Positions 17,601-26,391 of a DNA stretch of 36,521 bases are shown here, piece after piece. Positions within the stretch are counted from its first letter, which is position 1; each line of letters begins with the position of its first letter. The position numbers and the translations under genes were made by a program. The DNA is taken from contig NZ_FOCO01000032.1 of assembly GCF_900110135.1 (NCBI RefSeq), positions 1 through 36,521 on the forward strand, read 5' to 3'. Origin of the DNA: Pseudorhodobacter antarcticus. GTDB taxonomy: Bacteria; Pseudomonadota; Alphaproteobacteria; Rhodobacterales; Rhodobacteraceae. Under the pieces are notes generated by a model that was given only the letters and a program-made list of their open reading frames with translations, had not been told where the DNA came from and ran no database searches.

Positions 17601-17937
17601 TCTCGCTGAACAGCAACGAAAGGTACTGAAAATACTTCATCGTCAGGATTTCGCCCGTCACTGCATTGCGGCGATGGGTGATCTTTTGCCAATGGGCGAC
17701 GATGTTCAGGTCAAAGCGGCGCAGCTCGGCCTCGGTGACGCGGTCCATATTGAACAGGTTGCGTGTCAGCTCGTGGAAAAACCTGGTCTGGCCGTCGTCG
17801 TCGATGCCCTCAAACCGGTCATCGCCCAGCCGCGCCTTCAGCGTCATCAGACCGTCGCCGTGGAAATGGCTCAGCATCCAGCGGTTCAGCACCAACTCCT
17901 GATGAAAGGTGCGCTTCTTCTTCGGGGTGCGCGCCAT
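14620..17937 (-). CDS. type III-like restriction subunit (Res): SF2 helicase with PD-(D/E)xK nuclease
   Basis: A 1105-residue protein, longer than classical Res (about 970). Helicase motifs are ATGSGKT near residue 162, DEGHRG near 261 (a DEGH variant of DEAH), SATFS for motif III, and LFGRGVRLKGRG for motif VI. Near the C terminus YPDFLLWL (about 999) and FIDPKG (about 1019) give the PD...DxK arrangement of a type III endonuclease. It should act with the Mod subunit, translocating from the recognition site and cutting unmodified DNA. The ATG at 17937 shares one base with the Mod stop (TGATG), so the two are translated together in fixed ratio. It is the last gene of the SNF2-Mod-Res operon. 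Confidence 0.88.
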   Translation of the reverse strand: MARTPKKKRTFHQELVLNRWMLSHFHGDGLMTLKARLGDDRFEGIDDDGQTRFFHELTRNLFNMDRVTEAELRRFDLNIVAHWQKITHRRNAVTGEILTMKYFQYLSLLFSEIYLDWYFNRRQALLDELNAQMTQYRKEDGAEAFKDYTADDLNKLAFWNATGSGKTLLLHVNILQYLHYFQAGNGNIFPDRIILLTPNEGLSRQHLEEFRESSLNAHVFDKNQTGSLFKGWVDVIEVTKLADEMGDKTVATGAFEGNNLVLVDEGHRGTGSAGGVWMARRAALVKGGFAFEYSATFSQSVAKGATVAKAEEDILKAKAKRLFEKTLKQLDDTERAQLQLTTEDRARARIDGIREAYAKAVLIDYSYKYFYADGYGKESLILNLDDDGYDRHGSLYFTACLLSFYQQLWLWDTHRDKIREFNIEKPLWVFVGNTVAGEDSDILEVIKFLAWFLNHPNEATAWIADLVADKARLLDPKGNDVFAGRFMPLMQRDGAAIYDDILKRLFNADARQRLKLVNLRNSKGELALRVGSFDPFGLINIGDDSGFFKNAEDSSDFDTEADDFGTGLFGTINQKDSKLNVLIGSRKFTEGWSSWRVSTMGLLNMGQGEGSQIIQLFGRGVRLKGRGMSLKRSLPAERPKGTHMERLETLNIFGVRANYMATFKDYLKEEGITPSDEIIQLDFPTRTNLPSGTRLKTLKLKDGYKDNQIKGFKRVHFPTLYDVPAEFAGKIKPPHVVLDLYPRVEAITTTANASASAPDKRNRAKLSKAAIACFDWDAVFTAVQEYKLLKSWSNLKVDPEHLSQFCLGDDSWYTLLISQAELEVTGFSDVLRQQEIMLQLLTDYTDRFYQGLKAAYEGKFYDVAPVTEDSGSIIKLYQFEIENTDVGLEYKAKLEALSALVASGKLGEASKWGAPNMVAISFGQHLYYPLLSPIKDAVVPLKMRPLALGEPSEVQFVEDVMAFYDSTLGKEKLRGFSLYLLRNADNRAKGLGFALAGNFYPDFLLWLVDDKTGKQWLSFIDPKGIRNLNISDPKFGLYQEIKQIEKQLGDGMISLSSFILSVTTFNDLLNVMGTTSKSDLEDRNVLFMDDGGPAYLGKLLTKALS

Positions 17938-20900
17938 CAGACGTCATCCACGTTGAACATCGCGTCCAGGAAGGCGGGTTCGATCTGGCGCAGCATCAGC
18001 TTTTTCACCAAGCTGCCCTCCGCCTCGGACGTTTCCACCACCGAGGGGATGTTGTGATCGCCGTTGATGTAGACCACGTCGAATTCGCTGTCGGCCGGGT
18101 TGATCGCCAGCTTGTCACACAGCCACGTCAGCTCTTCATACCCGATCTTTTCGCAGTCGCGCCACAGGATCAGGGTCTTTTCGCCTGATGGCAGGGTGCC
18201 TTCGACAGTGACAAAGCCCTGCTTGAGTTGAATGTCGACGTGGCGAACCGTCAGGCCGATCAGATAGTTGAACGTCTCGACCAGATCGACCTTGCGTTCT
18301 TCCCAGGCCCCGGCGCTGTCGACCGCGATCCGCAGGGAGTAATTGAAGGGCTTCTGGAAATCGTCGACCGACAGCAGCGATCCCTTCGCCTCGACATCCA
18401 GCATGTAGCGCATCAGGTAATCGTCGCGCTTCTCGGCACTGAATCCCTCAAGCAGGCTGGCCTGCGGGGCCGACCGCTTCAGGTCGAGGTTGTTGAGCGC
18501 GTCCTCATAGCCTTCGATCTTGAGAACCTTAAAGGCATGGCTGATGCCGGTTTCGGGGGCGGTGGGTTTGCCGTCTTTCCACTCGGCAGAGTAGACGACC
18601 TTCTGTATCCTTGGCTTCAAAACCGTTGGGAAATAGGGACCATGCTCAACCAGAATATAACGACGCTGAATTTCATCGTCGCGGCATTGTGCGAGGACCG
18701 CCTCACCTGTTGTGCCGGACCCTGCAAAATAATCGAGCACTAAATCGTCCGCATTTGTTCCAATTTGGACGACCGTCTGAATTAGCCGCACAGGTTTGGG
18801 AAAGCCAAAGTCAGTGAAGCCTAGGGCCCCGAGCCTGACTGTGCCTTGCTCATTGATAAAGGCGGTATCATCCCAAATGGACTTTGGCGCCTTCGTGGTT
18901 TTCCGTGCTTTTTCAAAAATTCGCCACTCACCGGATCGGGTTGTCTTGGCGATCAGAATTTCTGCTCCCTTAATGGAGCCTGCCTTTGCCTTGATGGTGC
19001 CCCAACGCCAGCATGATTCTACGCCACTACTGTTGAAAGGGAGTACTTCCGCAGTATATTCGGCATCACGTTCTAGGCGAACCTCAGAAAAGCCCAACCG
19101 CTTTTGCTGATTTGGCGATGCGAAAAATGAGTAGAAAAGGTTCGGACGATTAAAGCGGCCAAACTTCGGATTTCTGTTTCGAAGTTCCCAAAGTTCGAAG
19201 TTGCCAAACTCATCAGTTTCACCGCCTTCCAAATTGCGCGGTAGCCCGTTTAATGTGGACGTTTCATCACATCCGTAGGCGAAAAGATATTCGTGGGTCT
19301 TTGCGATAGATTTATAGGTCTGCCCACGCTTGTTCGACTGTACGCCGATTTGGGCTTCCATGAGTTCATGGCCAAATTTCGCATCTAGCAGCAGCTTGAA
19401 CCGACTAGCTTCGTTATCGTCACAACTCGCGAAATGTACCGCGCCATTTGAGAGCGTGCGCCCCGATTTTTCTGTCAGTTGGTGCATCATGGAAAGCCAT
19501 GCCGAATGGCTGTAACCATCTTTATAAACGAAGCCATCGTTTCCAGTATTGTAAGGCGGGTCAATATAAACGCACTTCACCTGCTCCCGATACCTTAGGC
19601 CCAACAGCCCCAGCGCTTGAAAATTGTCCCCATGCACCAACAGCCCGTCGAGGCTGGCATCCAGATCGGGGATCGCCTTTAGCAGATCGGCCCGGAACCC
19701 CGCATCGAACAGCGCGGTGTCCACCATCAGGAAGGGCGCTGCCTTCAGATCCTCCACCGTCCCGGCCGCAGCAGATGCCCGCATACCCAGTTCATGCCAC
19801 TGCGCCCATTGGGCGGGGTTCGCCGCGATGACGGGGTAAAGCGCCGGGGATACCCGATCCAGCGTCACACAATACTGCGCGGCCACCACGAATTTTCGCT
19901 TCAGCCACAGCTTTTTCTGAAAATCCTCGATGCTGGCCAGAAAGGTGGTCAGGTCCAGCGCAATGGCGCGCAAGCACTGGATCATCCGCAGGTTTTTCTC
20001 GATGTCGGCAAAGGTCCCGGCCTCTTGCACGTCATCCAGGTTCATCACCTCATTCTTTATGTAGAAATCCAGTTCCCGCCGCAGGAAGCCGCCCAGATCC
20101 TTGTGGATGAAGTAATCGGCGGTGTTCTTTTGGGTGTAGGTTGTCAGGTGCTTCTCGAGAAGCGTGCGCTTGGGGTTCTTTTCCGTTGGCGCGCGGTTGG
20201 TCAGCGCCAACCAGCGCGCCTTGACCGCTTCGTCATCCAGGATCGCCTCGACCGCCTTGTCGACCAGCGCTTCTTGTTTGGTGCCCTTGGGCTGGGCGGC
20301 AAAGTCGAACCGGATCACCAGCGCGCCGTCTTCCTCCGCCACGGGGTGGATGGTTTCCTCATAGGTCTCGCCATCCTCATCCGTCCGGGTGACGGTGCGG
20401 GCGGCGGCCAGTACAAAGCGGCGTTCCTTGTCGTTGTCCTTGCGATTGTCCTTGGCCGTGTCTGCGGCAACGAGGCGGAAATGGACCACGCGGCCGTCAT
20501 CAAGCTTGAAGCTGAAGTTGGAAAAAGACTCGCCCGATTTGGTGTAATACTGATCGCGATTCGCCCAGTGCAGCACCACCTCTTCCCCGGAATAGGGAAT
20601 GGCATAGGTGTCGCCCTTGTAGCGGCGCTGGCTGATGAAATCGCCCTTGTCATAGTAGCGCGAGAAGAAGGTAAGTAGGTGCGAGAAGACCTGGTTCTCA
20701 TGCTCGGACGCGCCGGTGCTGGCGGCGGCAAGTTCTTTCTGAAGACTTAGAACCTTCGGAGCCTCGTCAGGATTGTAACCGGCGGCTTCGGCGGACTCGC
20801 GCGCCTTGGCTATGGCAGCTTTTAGCGTTTCGGTATTGGCCGCAGCCCCGGCAGCCAGCGCCTCGGCCACCCGCGCTTTCAGGCGCTTGGACAGGTAATC

Positions 20901-21014
20901 CTCGATCTCGCCCGCGCGTGCGTTCAGGATGCGGTAGACGCCAAAATCAAGGTCAGGCCGGTCGATCTGGAAGATTTCGCGCAGCTTGGCAACGAGGGCG
21001 TCAAAATTGCTCAT
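17937..21014 (-). CDS. large beta-class N6-adenine DNA methyltransferase (type III Mod-like)
   Basis: A 1025-residue protein with DPPYNTG (motif IV) near residue 485, before FAGSGTT (motif I) near 760: the order of beta-class methyltransferases such as EcoP15I Mod. The roughly 270 residues between them hold the likely target-recognition region. Unlike classical Mod (about 650 residues) it has an extra N-terminal region of about 450 residues containing helical segments and a FISQRRYKGDTYAIPYSGEE element, shared with Mod proteins of similar three-gene loci (from memory). It methylates adenine at the host recognition site and provides specificity to Res. An AAGGA-containing stretch precedes the ATG at 21014, and SNF2 ends 33 bp upstream. 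Confidence 0.88.
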   Translation of the reverse strand: MSNFDALVAKLREIFQIDRPDLDFGVYRILNARAGEIEDYLSKRLKARVAEALAAGAAANTETLKAAIAKARESAEAAGYNPDEAPKVLSLQKELAAASTGASEHENQVFSHLLTFFSRYYDKGDFISQRRYKGDTYAIPYSGEEVVLHWANRDQYYTKSGESFSNFSFKLDDGRVVHFRLVAADTAKDNRKDNDKERRFVLAAARTVTRTDEDGETYEETIHPVAEEDGALVIRFDFAAQPKGTKQEALVDKAVEAILDDEAVKARWLALTNRAPTEKNPKRTLLEKHLTTYTQKNTADYFIHKDLGGFLRRELDFYIKNEVMNLDDVQEAGTFADIEKNLRMIQCLRAIALDLTTFLASIEDFQKKLWLKRKFVVAAQYCVTLDRVSPALYPVIAANPAQWAQWHELGMRASAAAGTVEDLKAAPFLMVDTALFDAGFRADLLKAIPDLDASLDGLLVHGDNFQALGLLGLRYREQVKCVYIDPPYNTGNDGFVYKDGYSHSAWLSMMHQLTEKSGRTLSNGAVHFASCDDNEASRFKLLLDAKFGHELMEAQIGVQSNKRGQTYKSIAKTHEYLFAYGCDETSTLNGLPRNLEGGETDEFGNFELWELRNRNPKFGRFNRPNLFYSFFASPNQQKRLGFSEVRLERDAEYTAEVLPFNSSGVESCWRWGTIKAKAGSIKGAEILIAKTTRSGEWRIFEKARKTTKAPKSIWDDTAFINEQGTVRLGALGFTDFGFPKPVRLIQTVVQIGTNADDLVLDYFAGSGTTGEAVLAQCRDDEIQRRYILVEHGPYFPTVLKPRIQKVVYSAEWKDGKPTAPETGISHAFKVLKIEGYEDALNNLDLKRSAPQASLLEGFSAEKRDDYLMRYMLDVEAKGSLLSVDDFQKPFNYSLRIAVDSAGAWEERKVDLVETFNYLIGLTVRHVDIQLKQGFVTVEGTLPSGEKTLILWRDCEKIGYEELTWLCDKLAINPADSEFDVVYINGDHNIPSVVETSEAEGSLVKKLMLRQIEPAFLDAMFNVDDV

Positions 21015-21047
21015 TATTCTTATTTTCCTTGATGTTAATTGCCACGT

Positions 21048-23921
21048 TTACACGACCGACCAGCGAATCGTAAACAGCGTTTCAATCGAATGACCACGGC
21101 TCAGGCGTTTTTGCAGGTTGACGATCAGCTCATCCCGCTTATCCGCCACCTCGTCCTCCTGGTTGAAGATTTCTTGCCGCTGCTTGCGCTGGCGGCGTTC
21201 CAGTTCCTGCAGCTTGGTCTGAATGGCAGCTTCTTCCTCGAGCGTGGCCGCCGCCCGCGCTTCGCGTCGAACGCCCTTGATCTGCTCTTTGGTGTCCTTG
21301 AGCGCCTTCTCGACCGCGTAAATCTTATCCTCGGCCCAGCGCTCCAGCCGTTCACGCGCCGAGGCGAAGTGCTTGTTGTTAGCATCGAGTGACCGGTTCA
21401 GCGTGGCTTTGGCGTGCAGTTCTGCCTCTGCTTGAAGGCGGTCGGCGACAGTGCTGGCTGGCGTTTCGATAGGAAGAACGTCTGCGCCCACCGCGAACAG
21501 CTTGACGCAAGCCTCATGGTCGATGGAGCGGCCGTTGTCGTCGATGCCGGAGAACAGCAGGTATTCCTCGGTTTCGAAGGTCGTCACCGTCAGCTTGCGC
21601 AGCGTCAGCCAACCGCGCCGCCCCTTCAGCGTCTCGACAATCGCCACACGCGTAGGGTGATTGGTCACATCGAAGTGCAGCTCTGCGACCGGCGTATCCG
21701 CATCCTTGGCCGTCCCGATCACATGCTCCCCGAGGGGATGCGAGAGGCGATAGAGAAAATATCCATGTTCGTTCGTGGCGCGATCTGCTGCCGACTGCCG
21801 CGAGATCAGGTGGTAGCGCCCGGGCCGGAGGTCGGGCGCGGGTGGGGCGAGAAGGTCGAACGCCAGATTCGCTTCATCGAACTTCGCGCGGTCGGAAAGG
21901 ATGGCGCCGGTCAGATCCCAGAACTTCCGACCGACACGGTCTAGCTGTTCCCGGGCATTGGCCAGCCGCAGCTTCAGCCGGGCGTGAACATCCTCGTCGA
22001 AGTTTTCGAGCAGCGCCCGTCTGGTGTCCTCCATCCGGCTACGGATTTGTTCTTCCAGTTGTGCTTGCAGCTCGTCAAAGGCAGCAGCAATAGCCTCGGG
22101 TGTGCGGCAGTCCTGGTAAATTGCGAGGATGCGCTTTTCAAAGTCGACGCCAGACTCAATCGTCCCGAGCACCTCATCAGACGCCCCGAAAACGCCGTCG
22201 AACAGATTAAACTTCTCTGTCAGAAGTGCGTGGACTCGCTTGTCGGCGTCATTCCGTTCGTTCAGGAAATTTACGACGATGACGTCGTGTGTCTGTCCGT
22301 AGCGATGGCAGCGGCCAATGCGCTGCTCAATCCGTTGGGGGTTCCAAGGAAGGTCATAATTGATCACCTGACAGCAAAACTGAAGGTTCACACCCTCGGC
22401 CGCTGCCTCGGTCGCTATCATGATCGGCGCATGATCGCGGAACTCATCGATGAGCGCGGCGCGAACATCGATTGCCCGCGAACCAGTGATCTGTTCCCGG
22501 TTCGTGGGATCAGCAGCCCAGCGCTCATAGATGTCCTGCGCTTTGCGGTCGGAGTTTGTCCCGCTGAAAGTCACGACTTGGCCCTCGTAGCCATTCCTTT
22601 CCAAGAAATCGCGCAGGTAGTCCTGCGTGCGCCGAGACTCAGTAAAGATCAAAGCCTTGCGATGCGCACCCATGCGATGCTGTTCCGAGAAGCCGATTTC
22701 AAGTGCCGTTAGCAGTGCCTTTGACTTGGTGTCCGTATGGATGGAGCGCGCCAACTGGATCAAAACCGAAATGTCATCGATTTCCCGCCGAAGCTTCACG
22801 TAATCAATCGTGTCTGGGCTGACCTCGAGCGTTTCATCTTGGTCGTCCCATTCTTCAAGGATTTCCTCCTCAAGCTCATTTTCGAAGGAGATGACTTCCG
22901 CCAGGTCGCCCTTGACAGGTTCGCCTTTCCGAAGGGTCTCCAGACGAGCGCGCAAGGTTTCGAGGGTTCCAGTGATCGCCTGAGTGGATGAAGCCAGCAA
23001 CTTTCGCAGGATCAGGACGGTCAGATGGCGCTGCTGGGAGGGAATGGCATAGGTGTCCTCCCTTTGCAGAAAATGTGTAATTCCGTCATACAGCGCCTGT
23101 TCATTCTCTGCCGGGAAGAATGGCTGTGTCATGGCGCGCCGCTGGGTGTATTTGACATATTCGAGCACCTGCTTTCGAAGCGTCCGCTTGCAGAAATCCG
23201 CCAACCGGGCCCTTAGTTCAGGAAGATCGCCTCCTGCATTCACGTACTTCGACCGAAAACTGTTCGCGTCCCCAAAGATGTTGGGATCAATGAAGTTTGT
23301 CAGCCCGAAAATCTCCATCAAGCTGTTTTGAAGTGGTGTCGCAGTAAGCAGGAGTTTCTTTCGACCATCAACGGCCCGCTGCAAAGCCTGACCTATACGG
23401 TTGCTTGGGCGATAGGCGTTCCGAAGCTTGTGCGCTTCATCGATTACGACGAGGTCCCATTCCACTTGGCGCAACTCATCCTGAAGCTTGGCCGCATAGT
23501 GATAGGAAAGAATTACGATCCGCTTCTGCGACAACGGGAAGGGAATGCCTTCAGCTTTCATTTGGCGATAGGTTCGCGTGTCAATCACGACCGCTGGGAG
23601 ATTAAATTTATTTGTCAGTTCCGCCGCCCATTGCTGGCGGATCGCAGCAGGGCAAATGATGATAAGCTTTCGTTTCCGCTCGGCCCACTTCTGACAAAGT
23701 ACGATTCCCGCCTCTATGGTTTTGCCCAAACCAACCTCATCTGCAAGGATGGCGCCTTCGGCAAGCGGTGATTGAAGTGCGAACATAGCGGCTTCAATTT
23801 GGTGTGGGTTAAGGTCCACCGATGCATCGAACAACGACATCGATAGTTGATCCTCCGAGCCAGGAGGTGCCATCTTCGTCAGATCATGGGCAATGTATTT
23901 GGCGTGATACTCGGTGAACAT
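21048..23921 (-). CDS. SNF2-family helicase/translocase of the restriction-modification locus
   Basis: A 957-residue SF2 protein: DEVGLGKTIEAG near residues 60-71, DEAHKLRN near 160, LLTATPLQNS, ATEAAAEGVNLQF, and QRIGRCHRYGQ near 532-542. The region after residue about 650 is largely helical, with a charged coiled coil at about 850-935. It resembles RapA/DrmD-like translocases that accompany methylase-based defence systems such as DISARM; other DISARM genes are not seen here. The opening MFTEYHAKYIAHDL is a familiar start for this type (from memory). It is the first gene of the operon with Mod and Res, and the start at 23921 lacks a clear ribosome binding site. Likely roles are loading, translocation or displacement of DNA-bound proteins. 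Confidence 0.88.
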   Translation of the reverse strand: MFTEYHAKYIAHDLTKMAPPGSEDQLSMSLFDASVDLNPHQIEAAMFALQSPLAEGAILADEVGLGKTIEAGIVLCQKWAERKRKLIIICPAAIRQQWAAELTNKFNLPAVVIDTRTYRQMKAEGIPFPLSQKRIVILSYHYAAKLQDELRQVEWDLVVIDEAHKLRNAYRPSNRIGQALQRAVDGRKKLLLTATPLQNSLMEIFGLTNFIDPNIFGDANSFRSKYVNAGGDLPELRARLADFCKRTLRKQVLEYVKYTQRRAMTQPFFPAENEQALYDGITHFLQREDTYAIPSQQRHLTVLILRKLLASSTQAITGTLETLRARLETLRKGEPVKGDLAEVISFENELEEEILEEWDDQDETLEVSPDTIDYVKLRREIDDISVLIQLARSIHTDTKSKALLTALEIGFSEQHRMGAHRKALIFTESRRTQDYLRDFLERNGYEGQVVTFSGTNSDRKAQDIYERWAADPTNREQITGSRAIDVRAALIDEFRDHAPIMIATEAAAEGVNLQFCCQVINYDLPWNPQRIEQRIGRCHRYGQTHDVIVVNFLNERNDADKRVHALLTEKFNLFDGVFGASDEVLGTIESGVDFEKRILAIYQDCRTPEAIAAAFDELQAQLEEQIRSRMEDTRRALLENFDEDVHARLKLRLANAREQLDRVGRKFWDLTGAILSDRAKFDEANLAFDLLAPPAPDLRPGRYHLISRQSAADRATNEHGYFLYRLSHPLGEHVIGTAKDADTPVAELHFDVTNHPTRVAIVETLKGRRGWLTLRKLTVTTFETEEYLLFSGIDDNGRSIDHEACVKLFAVGADVLPIETPASTVADRLQAEAELHAKATLNRSLDANNKHFASARERLERWAEDKIYAVEKALKDTKEQIKGVRREARAAATLEEEAAIQTKLQELERRQRKQRQEIFNQEDEVADKRDELIVNLQKRLSRGHSIETLFTIRWSVV

Positions 23922-23927
23922 GCCATA

Positions 23928-23976
23928 GGGTTAACCGCTCTAAGGGTTAGCTTCGAGAGATTCTTTTAAACGGTTA
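23928..23976 (-). promoter_or_regulatory. three TTAACC-like repeats upstream of the SNF2-Mod-Res operon
   Basis: GGGTTA at 23928-23933, GGGTTA at 23944-23949 and CGGTTA at 23971-23976 lie within 56 bp upstream of the SNF2 start, in an AT-richer stretch. The first is part of the palindrome GGTTAACC (23929-23936). Such clustered half-sites next to a restriction-modification operon fit a controller or repressor site. No controller gene is visible nearby, and the exact promoter cannot be fixed. Confidence 0.35.
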
Positions 23977-24012
23977 AATTCTGCAGGTCAGAATTCCCGA
24001 AAAAAGACAGTA

Positions 24013-24690
24013 TCAGGGGCCACTTCCCCACGGCCGCACCTTCGGCATCGCCGCTGTCACCTCGACCTCCCGCAACATCTCACCCGCCGCCAGCCCATCG
24101 CGCACCCAATCCAAAGCCTGCCACCAATCCTCATAGCCGCGCCGGGCGGAGGCGATCTGTTCCGGATGCGGCCGCCAGGTAACCGGGCAAGCGAGGATGT
24201 CTATGGTTTTCCATGTACCGCGTGCAGTCGGGCCTTGAACCCGCATTCGCACGGTGCCCACCACGATGGTGGCAGAGCGTTCGCCATGCTGGTTCTGCTT
24301 GGTCTCCATCGGCACGCAGCGCGGCACTACGCCGGGCATCCAGTCGGGCGTTATCCCCGCACGGGCCATTTCGGCGACGCTGATCGCCATCCGAATGCCG
24401 CCGAGGCTGTCCGGCATTCCCGCGACGGTGGCCGCCACCACCTCTGCGTCGGCATGGGTATAACTGCCCATCTTGTGCTGGCCGCCGTCAACCTTGCAGC
24501 CCAGCGCGGCGCGTTGCATCAGAATATATTCGAGGCCAAAACCAAAGCCTTCCTCGGATGCATCCTTTGGCGGGGGCAGTTCCAACTGCGCTTTTTCAGT
24601 ACGAAACGCCCATTCCAGCAGCGCCTGCACGCCGAGCGCGCGTTTCACCTTTGTCTCGCCAGCCCGCCCAATCCGTCCCTGCATGCTCAT
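24013..24690 (-). CDS. hypothetical phage-associated protein
   Basis: A 225-residue soluble protein without a motif I recognise. Its ATG at 24690 overlaps the TGA of the cytosine methylase frame (24687-24689) as ATGA, so it belongs to the prophage-like minus-strand operon. The C-terminal half has a conserved-looking stretch (WRPHPEQIASARRGYEDWW, RDGLAAGEMLREVEVT). The Trp-rich pattern and the neighbourhood of a methylase and VRR-NUC suggest a phage nucleic-acid accessory protein, but the function is open. It is the last gene of its operon. Confidence 0.6.
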   Translation of the reverse strand: MSMQGRIGRAGETKVKRALGVQALLEWAFRTEKAQLELPPPKDASEEGFGFGLEYILMQRAALGCKVDGGQHKMGSYTHADAEVVAATVAGMPDSLGGIRMAISVAEMARAGITPDWMPGVVPRCVPMETKQNQHGERSATIVVGTVRMRVQGPTARGTWKTIDILACPVTWRPHPEQIASARRGYEDWWQALDWVRDGLAAGEMLREVEVTAAMPKVRPWGSGP

Positions 24691-25860
24691 GGCTGCAATC
24701 CTTCAAACAGGGTCATCTGGGTCGGACGCTGGGCTGCATCTGTCGACCGCCATATCCACGGGCCGGAGGCCATGGGCAGCTGCGAGAGCGCGCCACGCAT
24801 GTGCTGCTGCCAGAGGGTGAACTCCGTTGCCGAGCAGGCGCAGAGCGCGTGCCCGATGGGCCATCCCATCAGCCATCCGACGAAGAGCGGGTTCAGCCTG
24901 CGCCGTGCCCGGGCTTTCAGAATCCGCCGCGAGACGACCCGCCCATGCGAGGCAATCAGATAGGCCCAGAGCGGGCGCGAGATCGGGGCGTGCGGCGAGG
25001 ACCGCAGCCCATGCGCCGTGATCACCGGGTCCGGGCGGGTGAAGCCCTGCTCCGCCCGATAATGCAGGATGTCCATCCGGCTCTTGCCATCGGCGCGAAT
25101 GATGCTGGCCGCGCTGCTGCCCTTCCAGTTCTGCGCCGCCGGGGTCGGCCATTGTGCCGCTTGTGCTGGCAGGGGTGGTGTTCCGCCCGAGCCATAGCTC
25201 TGCCCCGGCCCTCCCTTCGCGCCATCCGTGGCCTTGGGCGTCGACCAGTTCGCGATGCCCAGCGCCAGCACTTCCGCCTTGCGGGTGAAGTCGCTGTTCC
25301 CCGCCGGGTTGTAGCGATCCGTGCCGGGATGCAGGCTCATCGGTGTGGGCCACGATGAAGATGCGCAGCCGTTGGTGCGGCGCGCCAACTTCTGCCGCGC
25401 TGAACAGACCCGCCGCAGGCGTGTAACCCATGTCCAAAAGCTCTCGCAGCACGGTTTCAAGGCCGAGAGTAATGTGGCCGGGCACGTTTTCGAGGAAGGC
25501 CCATTTGGGGCGGCATTCCCCGATGACTCTTGCAACCTCGGGCCAGAGGTGGCGGGGGTCATTGGCACCTTCGCGTTTGCCAGCGGCACTGAAGGGCTGG
25601 CAGGGATATCCGGCGAGGACGATGTCGAAGGCGCCGTGGAAGACCCGGGCATCGAAACTGCGGAGATCATCCCAGATCGGGGCAGGGGCGAAATACCCGG
25701 CGCGCTGGGCGGCGATGAGGACGGCGCGGGGCCAGTCCTCCCATTCGACAAAGGTGCGGGTGTGATATCCGGGTTCGGCCAGCATGAGGCCCAGATCAAG
25801 GCCTCCGCCGCCTGCGCAGAGGGACAATCCGTGCCGGGGACGTGACACCATGCCATTCAC
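24687..25860 (-). pseudogene. frameshifted phage-type C5-cytosine DNA methyltransferase
   Basis: The catalytic half is in one frame from GTG 25860 (or ATG 25851): motif I SLCAGGGGLDLGLMLA, motif IV GYPCQPFSAAGKR with the catalytic Cys, FLENVPG, and APHQRLRIFIVA. From about 25340 the family-like sequence continues in the +1 frame: PMSLHPGTDRYNPAGNSDF, WPTPAAQNWKGSS, LNPLFVGWLMGWPIGHAL, CSATEFTLWQQHMRGAL. It stops at 24687, overlapping the next start (ATGA). The total of 1174 nt is one base over a codon multiple. Both frames read as plausible protein across 25336-25353 (VAHTDE versus WPTPMS), which points to a deletion between two short similar sequences. As it stands the product has motifs I-VIII joined to an out-of-frame tail, so activity is unlikely. 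A sequencing indel is the alternative. Confidence 0.75.
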
Positions 25861-26391
25861 CGCACCCCCCGCATCCGGAGGCGTTCGGGTGTTACCAGGT
25901 TCCGCACCAGCATCAGGTCGCGGATGCTGTTGTTGATCGCGCTGACCGGCAAGAAGCCATCGGCGTTGACCATCTTGGCATAGAACGCCGCCTTCTCGTC
26001 GTCGCTGAGCCGGGGAGGATCCACGCGCTTGCGCTGTCGCTTGGACTTTTGACTTTTGGCGTTTGCAATGGTCGCCTGCGCATCGCGCTGGGCTGTCCGT
26101 TCCATGAACCGGTCGAGGGCTTTGGGGCCATCGGGCGGATTGGGATGATCGGCTCGGGTCTCGGTGGCTGTCTCGATGATCCGCTTCTGTGACAAACCGA
26201 GGTCATCGATCCAGCGGCGGACATGCGTTCTGGCTGGCCAGCCTTGCCACCAAGCGGGCAGAGTGGCGTTGGCGGCAAAGCCCAGCGCCGAGAGCAACTC
26301 TGCGAAGAACCGATCAAAATCGGCATCGCGCGCTTGCGCGTCCTCCTCCTCCTTTACAGGTTTACTTAAGGGTTCTCTTACAAGGTTAGTC

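Noticed and set aside
14620-23921. Calling the SNF2-methylase locus DISARM or BREX
   Set aside because: DrmA/DrmB/DrmC and PglZ/BrxC-type genes are absent, and a true type III-like Res with nuclease motif is present.
24703-25340. Taking the uninterrupted 385-codon frame as an intact cytosine methylase
   Set aside because: After about residue 173 the sequence is Gly/Pro/His-rich noise over most of its length, while the +1 frame carries family-like sequence and the coupled stop.
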